Translations under genes and position numbers: made by a program
Part shown: piece after piece, positions 49,626-64,000 of the stretch
How the letters are laid out: each line of letters starts with the position of its first letter
How positions within the stretch are numbered: the stretch's first letter is position 1
Assembly (NCBI RefSeq): GCF_019097595.1
Contig: NC_080720.1
Span: 16,212,352-16,276,351, forward strand
Direction of reading: 5' to 3'
Length of the DNA: 64,000 bases
From: Hemibagrus wyckioides
Taxonomy: Eukaryota; Chordata; Actinopteri; Siluriformes; Bagridae
Notes under the pieces: generated by a model
Databases searched by the model: none
The model's input: the letters and a program-made list of their open reading frames with translations, nothing else
Told to the model about the DNA's origin: nothing

Positions 49626-50614
49626 TAAGACACTTTGTCTTACTATTCTTGTGAGGATCATCCATTTACATGGAAGCCTTTTGGCTCTTGTTTGTTTTTA
49701 ATAAAGGCGGTTTTCGTCATGAGGGCCAGCCAAATGCCATAGAGCCACAAGGTCAAAGCTGTCAGATACTCTGGTCCTTCTGGGGACACACACATATACA
49801 CACACACACACAAATTGAGCAACCTAAGCCTAAAGTAGGGGCTTGCTCTCTGGTCTTTATGCCCATATACCCTTATACAGTTCATTTAAAAGTGTTACAG
49901 AGGTATTAGAGAGAGAGAGATAGTAGAAGATGAGAGCAAGATCTTGTTAAATGTAAGGTTGGGAGAGATATTTTGATATATTGATATATAATAAGTATTT
50001 ATTAGCTACATAATGATGCTGTTCTGCGCTAAACAGGAAAGAATCCACATAATGTTTATACGCATACATTGTTATGTTAGCTCAAAAAAAAAAAAAAAAC
50101 AGCTGGTTCCCATTCCAAACACAATCGTGTTCTCTCTCTTTTTCTTGCCTTCTCTCCAGAGCTGTTTTAAAGCACATTCCATATGTCATTTTTGAAACAC
50201 ACACACACACACACAAAAAAAAAATACACACACACAGGCTAATCATATTTATGTGATGCAGTAATGAGATTTCTCATGGCGGTTTTTTAAGAAAGCCCCT
50301 GAACAGCTTTCTGACAAAACCATTCTCTCAGTGTCTCAGTGGCCACTCAGGTTTCTCTCATGGATCAACATTCATAGTGCACGGTGGGTTGAGATTTGGT
50401 GTTGAAGAGAGCATTGCAATGGGGTGCAAAAGAGTGAAACCACTCTCAAAAAGCACAGAAATGCTTTAAACTATGACTTTTAGATTCTAATCCTTCCAGT
50501 TTTTAAACTATTAAACTTTATTATGTTTATATATTATTATATATATTTATATATTATGTCTAATTTATTTCAGAACTAGATGGTGCAACAGCCTGGGTTG
50601 TGTGTCACTGCTGA

Positions 50615-50805
50615 ACAAATTCAATTCAATTCAATTCATTTTTTTCAATATAGAGCTTTTAACAATGGACAATGTCACAAAGCAGCTTTATACCTAATGA
50701 GTAAGCCAGAGACGATATGGTGAGGAAAAACGTCCTGAGATGATATGAGGAAAAAACTCAAAAGGGAATGTATCCTCATCTGGGTGACACCAGATTATTA
50801 ACAAT
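50615..50805 (-). repeat. Interspersed repeat family A, copy 4
   Basis: Minus-strand copy that starts on plus with an AATTC array (CAATTCAATTCAATTC) and reads AATGTCACAAAGCAGC, then the GGAAAAAACTCAAAAGGGAA and CATCTGGGTGACACC blocks, the reverse of the other copies. This is the best-preserved tail in the window. Confidence 0.6.
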
Positions 50806-51278
50806 TTCCTACTATAAAAGAATTTTAAAACATTTTTAAAGTATATAACCTGAAAATGCATTGTACTTTTAACATAAAATATATTTTTTTTAAATTAACT
50901 GTTGACTGATGGACTTCAGAAGGAGTTTCTCAATCTTATCATACTTGTCAGGACTATAGTATGTGAATACCTTTAAATTCCTTTTGTAATATTCATATAG
51001 CTACAAGTTCATCTAAGTACTTTGCCAGTAAAGCACAGTTCTGAATTTGATAACATAGAGCATATGATTGTTCACTATAGTACAGTGCAGTGCATAGCTA
51101 AAAGTGCACCCCATAAACGAATTAGTAGGCTGGTTACTTTTGCAGCACCTGCTTGAGTACCATTTTAACCTAATTTAATGAGTTTATCTTCAAATGAACT
51201 GCCAGAAGGTCTCTTTATCTGCAGTACCCCAATAACAACAAGTAACTTTCCATTTCTGCTGAAGCTCACCGGAGTATA

Positions 51279-51584
51279 CACCAATCAGGCATAACATTAT
51301 GTCCACTTTTTTTTATCAGAACCAGCATTAACCTCTTCAGCAATTTGAGCAACAGTAGCTCGTCTGTTGGATCGGATCACACGGGCAAGACTTCGCTCCC
51401 CACATGCATCAGTGAGCCTTGGCTGCCCATGACCCTGTCGTCGGTTCACCACTGTTCCTTCTTTTGATAGATACTGACCACTGCAGCCTAATATATCCCA
51501 CCCACTAACAGGTGCCATGATGAGGAGATAATCAGTGTTATTCACTTCACCTGTCAGTGCTCATAATGTTATGGCTGATCGCTG
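51279..51584 (-). mobile_element. Internally deleted Tc1-like element, 306 bp
   Basis: Both ends carry inverted repeats (CACCAATCAGGCATAACATT left; CAGCGATCAGCCATAACATT from the right) next to TA. The interior on the minus strand keeps a piece of the transposase DNA-binding region (GTVVNRRQGHGQPRLTDA, RATVAQIAEEVNAGSD) and then stops. Most of the gene is missing, so it is nonautonomous. Confidence 0.8.
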
Positions 51585-53554
51585 TATTTCTCAAAAAGTG
51601 AACTCAAAAAGCACCCTTTACTATTTAAAATTGTACTTTTGTATTCAAGTAAGATTGGGGGGGGCATCAGTTGTAAGTTGGAGGGGTATCACTAGACCCT
51701 TTTAACTCAGGCACAAGCCCCAGTAAAAGTTTCCTTAATTTATAGTTTTCCTTATACTGTTATACTGTAAGTTGTCTGGTGGGAAGATTACAATAGAGAC
51801 GTCTGAAAATAGGCTTTCTTATTAAAAATCAAGTATTATTAAAAAGTCTTATTAAAAATGATCATTTACATCATTTGAACTTGAACATTAACTTAAAACA
51901 TAAAGGCTGTTTGAAGAGGATGCACAGAATATTTTAACTTTCATCAGTCATACGCCTATATTGTTTGGGTCATACCCCACCATACACACCCCCCACCCAC
52001 AAAAAAGATAATGAAGCTAATTACAGTGTTATAAAAAATAATAATAATGTATTTCAAAGGATTCCCAACATTCAGTGGGAGGCCATTACATTACAGTGAA
52101 TGAAAGGTGTAATTAGACGTGCATTTTTACACAAAGGTTCAACCAAATAGAAAGTGTGGTGGAAAATTTGTAAGGGTAAAAAGTAATCCCTACTAAAATC
52201 TATTCATATAGGTAATGTAATTATAAAGCTACCACTACTTTTGTCACATTTTACACAAAACCTGGAGCTGACAATTGAAACAGAAATGCTTACAGAGATG
52301 TGTCTATACAGTTCATAACCAATTTCTCCTCACTTACCTCCTTTCTCTTCACTATTTGCCCCACTCTTGGCATAATACCTCATTTTTTTCAGGCTAATAG
52401 CTAATAACAGTGCGGGAACCAGCCAAACGTCCCCACATGTTCATAACTCTCAGATATTCCTGTGAATGTTTAGACATTTGACTGGTCCCTAGTGCAGCCT
52501 TTGATTAAAAAAACAACAACAACAACTAATAAACACACACAGAGCACAGAAATATTACCCACATCTACTTATACATGTAAATGGGTCTTTATGGTAGGAC
52601 ATTATTCAATACTTTATTACCCATTTTTATCGATTCCACATAATTTTAATGTGGAAGTTTAATGTGGCTGGAGCCAGAGAAAACTCACTGACCAGAACTG
52701 GCTACAGGTCACCATTTGATGAACCTGGACCTATAGGAAACATGTTTAAGCACATTTATTTCATTATTATATCCCTCCATACTGTATATGGCTTTTTGAT
52801 GGTGTAAGATGTAAAGGCGGTATGTAAAGTTTGAATGATGCTAAAATTTCTTTTAGGTTTTGGCCAGCATGAAAGCAATACAGGTACATGCTAGACAATC
52901 AAACTTCACTAAACTCCAGCAACCCACCAGCTGACATTGTTCAACAACACTGTGCAGAGATCTCAGATCAGTCTCAGATCAGCTGTGAACAATTTAAATG
53001 TCATGTCCTCAAAGTAGATCCATGTATCCATGAGTATGCATAAGCTACGCACTATTTAAAAGTTATTTATAACTTGGCAGGAGGTATGAGGATGACAATG
53101 GCAATGTACTCTGCATGGTAACTATTTTCTTTAGTCTTTATAAAACAACAATGATGTGGTTTTATGCATAGGTTTTGGTTGTTCATTTTCCTTTAGCAGC
53201 ATTCCTTCACACTTTCTCTAGAAATGGACCCCCATGTTATTTCCCTTCCACAGGGAAGTTGTGTGGGATTATGCAACCACTATAATTACCACACTCCTTT
53301 GAAGTGTGGGTGTGGAGGTGGGGGGGGGGCTTGCCCCAAACAAAGAGCACTGCTTTTTTCCCCCTGACACTCTTGAAAGTTGTGATGGTGGTGTTTTAAG
53401 GTGGCTGCCTTCAGGCTACTTCCAAACAGCTTTACAGTGCAGTTAGTACAAGTTACCTGATCATTAAACACAGACTATGTCGTCGTCACTCACTGACACA
53501 AACACACCCCTCTTTTGCCTCTAAACATATTAATTATTATGACAAAACACTTTC

Positions 53555-53700
53555 AAGATTCAAGATTCAAGAGGCTTTACTGACATTTCAACCACATATA
53601 GCTGACGCAGTACATAGTGAAATGAAACAACGTTTCTCTAGGATCTGGTGCTACATAAACATACAACATAAAGATCAAATACGAAAAAAAAACAACACAG
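53555..53700. repeat. LINE-tail-like repeat
   Basis: AAGATTCAAGATTCAAGAGG followed by GACATTTCAACCACATATAG and AGTGAAATGAAACAACGTTT resembles the 3' end of fish non-LTR elements. A more diverged relative may lie at 57085-57180. No frame remains. Confidence 0.45.
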
Positions 53701-56700
53701 CGCTAGGACCAAAGTTCTTTAAAACCTGTCCAATATTCCTATTGTTGCAGGACATTTTGTCCCTACCATGATATCAAAACATGCCTCCAAATTTACACAC
53801 AGAATCTCTCTACAAGGAAGTGGAAACCTTGTTGTCCTTGGTGCCACGATGTCCCCTATAACTCACTCAGTGTACTTCCAGTCCATGTGAGGCCCCCGGA
53901 ATTCCAGAACAGCTTCGGATCACATGACGTTTTTATGTGGGCACACAAAGGCACAACATTGTACCACACTGGAAAGTGCTGGGTGAGGAGAGGAAAGGAA
54001 AGGAGAGTGCTAATAAGAACCTACTGCAACACTCAGGCTTGCTCAAAATACAGTGCATCTGTTAGAGGTTTTATGAGCTGAGAACAAGTTCTTTGACTTG
54101 AATAGTCTTAAAGCCCCAAGAATAAACTGCAGCATGAGAGACACATGATCTGCCTGGAAACATCAGCATTAGTAGATGGCATGAGTGCGTTGACCTGTGA
54201 GTGTGGTGTGAGCATGAGGCACACTGTCGCAATGTCACCTCTGAGCAGGAGCATTAACCTTGGTAACAGATATACTGGGCATTACTGCTTGATAAACTAA
54301 TATATTAAATGAAAGGTTGCATTTCTCTTTGGCAAAAGTAGTAAAAATAATAACTTCAAGATCTATTTAAGATTTGAGATAAAGAATAGATAACACACTG
54401 TAGAAGGTACTACAGAGTAATGGTGTGTCACAGTTCAAAGCCGGATGAGCCAGGAAAAAACCCTGAACTGGCAACAGTCTTACAACTATTGCACAAAGAT
54501 AGCAATAGAGATTGAAATGAAAGTTTGCTAAATGAGGCAGTGTGTTAATATCTATTTTAAACCTTGTCAAGCCAGGATTTCTTATGTCTAGATATAAAGT
54601 GAGCCCATGGATGGGAGGGGGACTCTCTGACTGAAGCTTCAAAGCATTCTTCCTGTTAAGGGTCATGTGCTACGTAACTAGGGACCAGTTTGTTAGCCAG
54701 ATGACCCTGCAGGGATAAGCAGCCCTCACTAAAGTCCAAATCAGGAACCTAACTGGAATTGGAAGACCTTAATGATTTACTAAGGATTTTCTTTGTAGCT
54801 AAGTGCATTATCCCTGTTAAACTTGTAAAAAATACCATTTAAAGGATAAAACTAAACTCTTCTCACACAAGCAGTTTTTTTTTCATAGTTGTTCTGGCTG
54901 AACCTGAGCTGGACTTGAAACGACAGAAAAGTTGCCAGGCAGTTTGCCAGAACCAGACCTAATAAAAGCTCCAGTAATGTTCTTGGTACGCTTGAGTGTG
55001 AACAAATGCCAGAGCATTACATCTTAATCTTATGGCTGTGATGATTTTAGTTGATGATGATGATGATGATGATGATGACATGCTTTTAATCATCAGATTC
55101 AAACATACACCTAAAGCTAGTAAACCAGTTGAGTAGTACTGCACAAAATGCAGTGTTAGATGTCTCATTATTGAGATTTTTGTGTAAAAAAAAAGAAGAA
55201 GAAATGGCTACAAATGTGAAAATCAGCTAAATGTATGTTTTAAGTAATTCATCATGTTTTGAGTGTGAAATTCCTATTATTTGCTTGAATTTAGCACAAT
55301 CACCCTTAGATAGAACTGGATAGTGTACTTGTTCCCCTCACTATGCACTTAGCATAGTATCTTGATCTTCAGTAGCAGTCAGCATGTTTCCATATCGTGT
55401 AAAGTCACTGTGAGCTCTAATTCTGCTCACTTCCCTCTTGCCATGTGAGAGGAGCAGCAGCTGCATGCTCAGTCACGCCACCACATATGTATTCCCATCA
55501 GTCATCACTCACGCCTCTTCATCCAACCCTTCCCACTTTTGTCTCTCGCTTTGCTTGTCATGCCTCTTTTCATCTACTGCCATGATCTAATACCAACTGT
55601 CATATAACCATGTTGGCAAAAGCCACAGTTTTCACTGTCTCTGTCTATTGTTCTGTTTCTCACTATCAGGAGGTTACCTGTCTGAGAAAGTTAATAGGTG
55701 TGATATTTTTCTTCTCATGTGTTGAGCTTTTAGGTGGAATGTGTTAAACTCTTGGATTCAGCTGCATTGCACTACAGATGGATACCACACCAGTGTGAAA
55801 TAATATTCAAATCCTAGATCCTTTTCTAAAACAAATCATAATTGTTGAATTATACGACACATTTGGGCTGTTGAGCTTTATTTGTGGTGCTTGACCACAG
55901 TGAAATAGTGAACAGATAAAAGTGGCACAGATGAATGTTGGCTGCTCTTCCTATACAACCAACAGTACAAAACACTAGGATGTTAGAAAAAAAGGAAAGG
56001 CTATAACAACTCTACAGAGTGACCTGATATAAAACTTGAGCACAATAAAACATACTTTTCTCTCACCTGGTCTGGAAGGAAACAAAGTGAAAGTTCAAGG
56101 TTAAGGTGTTCAACCAGTGATCCAAACACATGAGAAGTGTCAAGCATAACACAAGAACAACCAAACCTTTTTTGGTTTATGTCTCACATATTTATACTTG
56201 CAATTTATACATGTTTTTTTTTTGAAAACAGATCTATAACATTCATATTCAAAAATATTTTGAAAAGCTGGATGTCCTAAATTTTTGTGTTCAGTAATTC
56301 CCACTGTTCGGTTCCCTGTAAAATGCAGTGGCTGGTCTGTGTTAAGTCAGTTGTATGGAATGCTGAGTATTGAAAGAAGTAATTACAAAGAATGCCTCAA
56401 ATTATACACAATTACGGTACACACGAAACATAACACACATTTAGGGGTGGCATTACATGGTGAGTCAAAAGCACACCATGCACCATGCACTACATGCACA
56501 CAGAATTAACTGCAGGGCTGAGGAATACTAATTTAAAAAATAAAATAATAAAAAAATAAAATTAATACCTGACCTGTGTTGGTTGTGGATTTAAGGAAAT
56601 GAATAAACAAACAAACAAATAAATAAATACCTTGCTGCACACTTAAGAGAACAGGAAAATTCTTTATTACACATCATACACAGTGAAACTCAGACCAGCT

Positions 56701-58160
56701 TGGGCTACCAGTGTATTTCTCGGTTCTACTTTATTTCTAGTTTATTATTCATTTATTCATTGTGAAGAATATTATTCAGTAATGTGAACTGGCCAATTGG
56801 CACAGGAAGTTGTGAAGCCATGGTTTCACATGGACCAAAACATGCTGGCTACTCTAAATGTCACCAAGTACTGAATAATATAAGTGAAATCTGTGTGTGG
56901 TGTCCTGATATTGATGTGTGTCCTGTCTGGGTATATACCTGCAATCTGTGTTCCTGAGATAAACTTGGGATCTTCCCTGACTCTGAATAGGATAAAGTGC
57001 CTACAGACGATGCTGAATGAATCGATGTTATGAATTATTCGGGCTCTCCAGTGTAACTAACAGGGAAGGTACGAAAATTCTAATTCAAATTTTAGTTGTC
57101 ATATACACAGCATACACAATACAAGGTGCTTTTCAACTCATGTCATAAAATGTAGAATAAAAACAGAAATAGAATAAGAAGGCAGTTATAAAAGAAAATA
57201 ACGTCCATACACACTAGGAGTTTAAAGTCTTACATCTGTAAGGCAGTACAGATTAATCACACCATCACTAAGACAACCTGAAAATGGATAATGGAGCAGG
57301 AAGCAGACCTCATGTATATCATAATGCATATGACTGAGAAGAGATAGAGAAATGTACAATCTATAGGATCAAGTCACCACCATGTCACAGTTTACTCTGC
57401 ATTTGTAAGGACTTGCATCCCCATGGGAAGCCTCATCAGTATTCTGAGGACAGAGCACTTCAGCTACACCTCAACCTCATCTCCCAATTTGAGCGAAAGT
57501 GTCAGAGAAAACAATTCAGTCAGCCACAAACGCTCCAATAGATGAGGTAAAATGGTGAGTGGATGTGTTTCCACTCCCAATCACCAAAAAAAAAAAAGCT
57601 TTGGTTTGACACTAATCCGCCTGAATTTATGAGCAAACATTCTGTATGTGTAGTCACGCATGATCTTTTTTCATTAAAAGTCCATTATTTTTCATTATTG
57701 CCTCCCATCCTTTTATAAAGCGTAATTCTGAATCAGCAACTACAATACAGCAAATGGTTTCCATACAAAAACATCAACATAGACCACAATTTTACCTTTC
57801 ACCCGGAATGTACTGTCAGCTCTTTCTTTACCCTTCGCCTCACATTTCACCACTAACACCTCACTTATTCACATTGCTTTAAGCCAGAAGTGAACAAGCA
57901 TCAGAGAATGCCACACTACACCACTAATCTCCCTATTCTGTCTCTGTGCGCTTTAATCTTTCTATGTGCTTGGTTGTCATTGGAGTTCTTGACTCTCTGT
58001 TTACCCGTGGGAGTGGAAGTGAGATCATGTAAAGCCATCTTCTATTTTTTCCTTACTTTTTTTGTCAGTGCTTCCTTATTATTATTATTCCTTCAGCTCC
58101 TACCGTCTCAGATCTACACATCTTTTGTTTTTGTTCAGTGTAAAATCCTTCAAAACTGCA

Positions 58161-58234
58161 CTGTGTGTGTGTGTGTGTGTGTGTGTGTAGTCATAGTAGT
58201 AATAGTAGTAGTAATAGTAGTAGTAGTAGTAGTT
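58161..58234. repeat. (TG)n then (TAG)n microsatellite
   Basis: About 27 bases of TG followed by an imperfect TAG array. A 143-codon frame that runs across it (57890-58321) owes its CVCVC and IVVVV stretch to this repeat. Confidence 0.9.
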
Positions 58235-58472
58235 TGTTTATACAAACAACTTCAGGTAACTGGATCCCCAATGTCACTGTCAATTAGCATTAAATTAAAT
58301 GAAGGCTTTTGGCACAGTTAACAGTCCTTGACTGTGCACTTGGGTGTCATTTATTCCAGGACAGTTTAAAGATTGTTTTGGGTTTAAGGGTGTAAAACTG
58401 ACACTGTGGAACATTTACAGAAATATGTCCACCTGGACGGGCAGAATCTTCTAGCAGTTTTCAGTAGGAACT

Positions 58473-58475
<3 letters not shown>

Positions 58476-58540
<65 letters not shown>
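58476..58540. repeat. (CT)n microsatellite
   Basis: About 65 bases of CT with one CACT interruption. Similar CT or CT-CA tracts lie at 17861-17894, 37006-37073 and 37929-37975. Confidence 0.95.
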
Positions 58541-58543
<3 letters not shown>

Positions 58544-61500
58544 GCTTTCTCCTTAAGGGAAAAGTTTAGTGTCATTCCAACATAAAGGTCTATACTGTAT
58601 ATTGTATTTGCAGTTACTATGGCTTAGAATTACATAAATGGAGAGATTTGTAAATTCAGCTTTAAATCCAGAATTATGGGACTACATTTTTTTGTAGTAG
58701 AAAGAATTTGTGGTTGTGCCTCTACCGATGGACACATGGAAACAGGAAGGTGCCACATGTATAGCATAAAGCTGTAGGACTGCAACAAACCATACTGATG
58801 TAGAATGACTAATACAATCAAGGCTGACAGAAAGCTGCCTCTTGTGTCTTCTGTGAGAAGTTGCACAGTACAGACTACACCTGATTAGAAACATTCACAT
58901 ACATTCTGTACCAGTTTGATAACTTGCCATACCAGTAGAGGGCAGGAGTCTGTATCCTGTATCATGAGTCTGTGTGCATTTGCAGTCTCTTTTTTGTAAG
59001 CATTAGCACTGAAAATAACCTGAGTTAGAGTAGCACATTTATAAAATTAGAGTGAATGAATACACTACCGAGGTTACAGCAGTTATGTAATCAAATCACC
59101 TCTTCTAATAAATGCTCTGCTCTGGCATTTTTGTTGTTAAAAAAAAATAGTGTGTAGATGGATAGATAGCTATAGCCAATGAGATTATGGAATAATTTGG
59201 AATTATTGCACAGAGGAGCAAAGTTGAAAAGGTAATATGTTGTGAGTGTTTTCTCTCAGGAGTGATTGCTTGCTTTTCATTGATTCATTATATACTAAAC
59301 AGACAATCAGAGAACTATCTCCCACTGGCCTTTGACTTTGACGCATCATGCTCAGTTGACAATGATTCCTGCTGACAAGGGCCAACTGGTAGGAGATAAC
59401 TGGCCACTAACACTGGATGGTTTCTAACAGCTGAGGGTCATCATGATAAACATAGTTATCAAGGTCCAAAATTTCCCTTTATTACACACGTTTGCAACAT
59501 CATAATACATTGATGTTTAGAGTGTAACAATTGTTTGTTACCAATTAGTTTTGAATTTGCGTTATATAGTTATATATTTTATTAAGTGCCGGTATATGTG
59601 AGTTTCAAACAAACAGCTTCTTTGTTCATTTCTTAATACAAAAACATTTGGCAAAATTGTTGTTACAGCACATATCTGGTAGACATCTGATTAGGCTGAA
59701 TTTAATATTAAAAAAACAAAATATTCATCACCTTCCAGTTGAATGTTGGGGCATTTTTAGCAGGTCAAAACCATTCACGTACTGTCAATGATCACAACAC
59801 ATTCTAATATGCATAAAGAATCAAGTAATGGTAAAATATCCATACTTTGGCAGAGAATAGTCCAAGAAAAATATAAATTTGGGGCAATTCTGATAGTTAT
59901 GACATTAGGTTACCTTTGCAGATAACTGTTTCCAGCTGCATAACATCAACATGCTGTTAACCTACGTACCTATCCAAGGACAACTCCATATATCTACGAC
60001 CGTGCAACAGAAGAAGGTGAAAATATATCATTTTCATCCAAAATCAGGAAATGAATTTGCTTTTACTGTGGTGAAAGAAAAAACAGGCCTTAGCATAAGG
60101 GGTAATTGGGAGAACTATCACACCTCTTATATTATATAATATCTGAGGATTCATTACATCCCAAAAGCGAAATACAAGAGAAAAGAATTAAAATGGGTCT
60201 TGAAAGCAATTACTTTTCAAAAAAAAAAAAAAAAAAAAAAAGCTAAAGCTGCTATGGGGGCTTCATTCTGTCTTATCAGTTCTTCTGGCCAAAGCGCAAG
60301 AAGCCTTATTACAGACAGTGTGTTTTTAAAAGAACTCATGACTGTCACATAGCTGACGCATTATTCACAGACTTTAAAAACAAAGAAGAAGACATAAAAA
60401 ACAGCAATTAACAATGTGCAATTTAGTCCAGCAGCAGTAATGAGAAGATTGGAGTTGTTAACTCAAGATATTTCTGATCTGATCAAGTATTTGTAAATAC
60501 TTTTTTACAAATGAAAATTATTGAATCCATGCACATGTGATAGGTGCCTGAATGACTGCATAACACTGACAGTCTCAACCTATGCTCCAAATTACAAGGC
60601 ACTGACTGAGAGTTCAGGCACAACCATCTAAATAGATGGAAGATTATTAACACTGTGGCCCAGGCCCATATCATATCAACTGTGCATGTTGTATTAACGG
60701 TATTAACATGTTTCTATACCTATTGTTGCTTATGGATATTAAAATGGTATTACTGTGTGACAGTAATGATCGAATCCTGTATTGGTAGATTAACTGCTTT
60801 ACTGTGAAGTAAAATGGCATTACTCATAGTAGGATTTTGGCTAGTTAGAAAGATCACAGTTCAAATTTTGACTTCCAATGTGACCAGGTGCTCGGAAAGG
60901 TTAAGATCACTGTCATAGACAATCACAAAGTAAATTAAACAGAGTGTGTTGGCAGTGTTTCATGATATAAGCTGAAATGAGGTTTAGCTTTTAAATACAA
61001 ATCTTTTACCATACACCCTGTAACACCAGCTTAGGTGCAACATCTGACCCCTGGTCTCTTTCCTGTTCACTTCACCATTTCACATGTATAAGCTCTTGCC
61101 TGTCCTGTGCCCTGTTTATCCCTGTTTATTCCTGCAAGCCTTGAATGAGTCTAGACCATTTGGATTATCCTCTGGTCCTGCTGTTTGAGGCCAGAGTGTC
61201 TTTTAACCCTTACCTTTATGGTTTTGGATTTTGGACTGGTTTCTGTCAATAAAGCCCTCCTGCAAAGGGCTCATAAACCTTCTCCTGGGTCCAATGTGTT
61301 ACACACCACTATCTTGCCCTAAGACTAATCCCCATCACAGCTGTAGTGCGGTTTACCTCTGTGAAATACTGACCAGGTAAAATTGTCCCAGATGTGTGCC
61401 TGCTTGTATTTTGCAGAGGAGGGTTCCTTTTGCAGAGGAGCCTCAGGGCTCCTCTACAGAAGGGAATGGAATATGTCTTTAGTGGGAACTATTTTCCTTT

Positions 61501-64000
61501 TAACAGATCTTTAGCACAGATCTTTAGCAGAGAAAAACAGATCCTCTCTTATGTAGTGGTGTACAGAGTGTGTATGTGTTGCACTATACATCACTGCCTG
61601 TCTAACAGGCCACTAGTCCTCTTCTAGGATATGTTTACTGTGATCTCATATCAAATAACCATGTCTGTTCAAGCTATACTGTAGATTCATGTTCATTTCA
61701 CTTAAGGAGGTACACACATGCTTTCTTACATGTAGAAATGCACACATCTGTACCACATACGTGTTGTCGTTCTTTTGTTTGTCCTTCTTTTGCTACTGAA
61801 AATGTGTGTGTGTGTGTTTTTTTTTTAATAGAAAAGCCTCATGATATAATCAAGGATGAATTACAAACCAAAATCCCTTGCATGGAGTTAGCTATTATAG
61901 TGTTCATTTGTGTCAGGAAGGCCCAAATATAAACTGTATTGATGGAACAATAGGGATTTTGTCCTGTACTTTGGCCAGGTTCCTGTGGGGCCTTGTTTCA
62001 TTTCCAAAATAGGCGGTAAGGATAAATTAGAGTTTTGTTCTCTCCTCACTTCTACAGTTGTTATTAAACACAACTGACTGTCATTCACTTCCAGTCATTG
62101 TGGGTAAGTTTAATGTGTTTTTGGGCAAAAATGGAGAGAATTCAGTTGGAGGTCGTTTGATTTTTGTTTTTGTTAATGACAGAGAGGTTTGCAGGACGCT
62201 GACAAAATGGTTGGATTGAAAATTATTGCAGCATCTAATAGTACACAATAAAGTATGTCTCCAAGGCCATTTAAAAAGACAAATGTTTGTGGTTACTTGT
62301 GTTGTGGTTACTGAATATGATATTAACGATTGTCCAACAATATCTGGTTCACTTGCAACCTGCTCATCTTGCTACCTGCTGGCTTGTTAGTTAATTAGCA
62401 TTAGAATAGTTCATTGCGCTCTTGTTCATCTGCACATTTTGGGACTATATTCCCCCCAAATCTGATATTCTCAGTGGTACTATGTTAGGTAATCACTAAA
62501 CCCGAACTCATTTTCCCAGCTACCACTGCAGCCTACAGACATGGCCACCATAGGCTACATTCCTCGTCACACACACTCTCACTCACACACACACACACTC
62601 ACACACACACACACACACTGCCTTGTTCACAGTCATGAGACTTTCATTCTCAAACATACTGCAATGTATACGCTCTGTGTATCTTACCAATCTTTACCAC
62701 GCCTTTGGAGTTTTCATTGTCTGTATGGTTTTGACTCAATTTTTAGTTGACTCCTTTTCTCTTGCCTGTCCTAGTTCACATTTTTTGCTGCTCATCTGTG
62801 CCTTTCTTATGATATTGAGTTTGCTTATTGCTTTGGATTATTGCCTTTTTATTAAACTTCCAAACCTGCACTTGCATCTGTCTCAGTGTCAGTGTCAGTG
62901 CCTGACATAGAAAAATACAAAGAAAATACTTTCCAAGACAGAAATGTTACTAATACTACTACTACTGCTGCTACTACTACTAATAATAATAATGGAATAA
63001 ATGTTGAAGAAAAAGTAATCATGGAAATATGCCAGTCAAGTATTTATTACCTTCTTGATTACAGCTCCAGTGATACAACAGAGATGAATAGGTCTGTGTG
63101 TTTAATAGAGAATGAAGGACATAAAAGGGGGAGAATAGAGGAACAGGGTTATTGTCTAGTAAAGAGGACACTGCTCAGGAATTCCTTGTCCTCTTCTCTG
63201 CACACACACAATAACAGAAGTTATACACATTTATACACATGTATGCGAACTCATGCATGCGAACTCATGCATGTCCACAAGCCTGTACACACACACACAC
63301 ACACACACACACAGGCTTTCTCTCTTATTCTCTCTCTCTCTCTTAGATACTGATAGAGTGTACTGTCTGCCTGTTTGCCCACAAGCATTAACAGGGTTAG
63401 CAGGAAAATAGGTCATAGTGCTCTGGAAAAGGAGGTTTGTTGGTTTGTACCATATTACCCTCTCAGTCCTGTATGTGTATTGGGGAAAAATATCACACAG
63501 TTTCTGGCACATGAAGACACAGGAAAAAGTTGACTTCAGATCCCAGGGTCCAGGCCGTTAATCGCGTAGCTTAATCACTGAATTCAGAAAATTCAAGAAA
63601 TCAGTAAATAAAAGGCCAAATTTCATTTGATATCATGCCACTAGGATGGCTCTTTTTCAATTTTTTGTTATTGTTTTTATTTTTTGTGTATTTTTATGTT
63701 TTTTGCAATGCCCACTGAAACAGGGCCTTTGTATTTTAAATGCTTTTTAGCATAAACAAGTGCAATAAAATGCACATAGAATGCAGGAATGTATATTAAA
63801 AAAAAATAGAATAAATGCCTGTAACCCTCTATTGCATGGGCTTGGACAATCTCCCTGATTCTGAGGTCTCAAGATTGGCAAGTATATTTCTGCTGTAAAT
63901 CACATGGCCAACCAAATGCAGGCCATTCGATTTCATTAAATCCACACCTTAATCCAAACTGTAATGTTGATATCTAAATGAATGCATTAATAGCTTTAAA

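Larger units (their letters stand above)
51590..64000. other. Intergenic stretch of 12 kb, no gene seen
   Basis: Simple repeats and a LINE-tail-like piece at 53555. Two stretches at about 60995-61300 and 62490-62890 end in conserved-looking TTTTGGATT...AATAAAGCC or ATTAAACTTCC phrases like fish LTR or element tails, but borders cannot be set. No coding exon was recognised on either strand. Confidence 0.45.

Noticed and set aside
57890..58321. 143-codon plus-strand frame with hydrophobic stretches
   Set aside because: The second half is produced by TG and TAG microsatellites and the first half has no recognisable family.
60995..62890. Possible LTR or element-tail pieces
   Set aside because: Only loose resemblance; no paired repeats or internal coding region.
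62886..63353. 155-codon plus-strand frame
   Set aside because: Crosses ACT/TAA and CA repeats and has no conserved content.

Overview
The window looks like nuclear DNA from a teleost fish. It is AT-rich, full of CA, CT, TATC and AT microsatellites and of cut-and-paste transposon copies (Tc1/mariner, hAT). It carries two vertebrate genes with many short exons and GT-AG introns. An ostariophysan such as a catfish would fit the repeat style, but that is a guess.

The left 27 kb holds two genes, both on the minus strand. SLC41A3 (13332 down to 1881) encodes an MgtE-like magnesium transporter; ten coding exons join in frame to 415 aa. Upstream of it on the same strand, ALDH1L1 (24739 down to 15089) encodes cytosolic 10-formyltetrahydrofolate dehydrogenase. 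Its 22 coding exons join in frame to 902 aa, the human length, and its catalytic residues keep the human numbering (His106, Asp142, Ser354, Glu673, Cys707). A likely noncoding first exon and CCAAT-box promoter lie at about 26968-27110. The SLC41A3-ALDH1L1 adjacency is the same as on human chromosome 3q21, which supports both names. Functionally the two genes are not known to be linked; one moves Mg2+, the other oxidises 10-formyl-THF to THF and CO2 while making NADPH.

From about 27 kb to 64 kb I see no host gene. This part contains a nearly intact Tc1 transposon (29964-31210, perfect 29-bp terminal repeats, one frameshift), a Tc1 3' fragment (27900-28185), a nested cluster of LINE, Tc1 and hAT remnants (39345-40927, the hAT with a perfect 8-bp target duplication), an internally deleted Tc1 (51279-51584), several older interspersed repeats and many microsatellites.

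The most unusual observations are: two alternative exons for the first membrane helix of SLC41A3; UG repeats placed directly on several ALDH1L1 splice sites, one donor being part of the repeat itself; a 52-bp-arm hairpin inside an ALDH1L1 intron; and 162 bp of unbroken pyrimidine-purine alternation at 41455-41616. I did not find a clearly new biological system.
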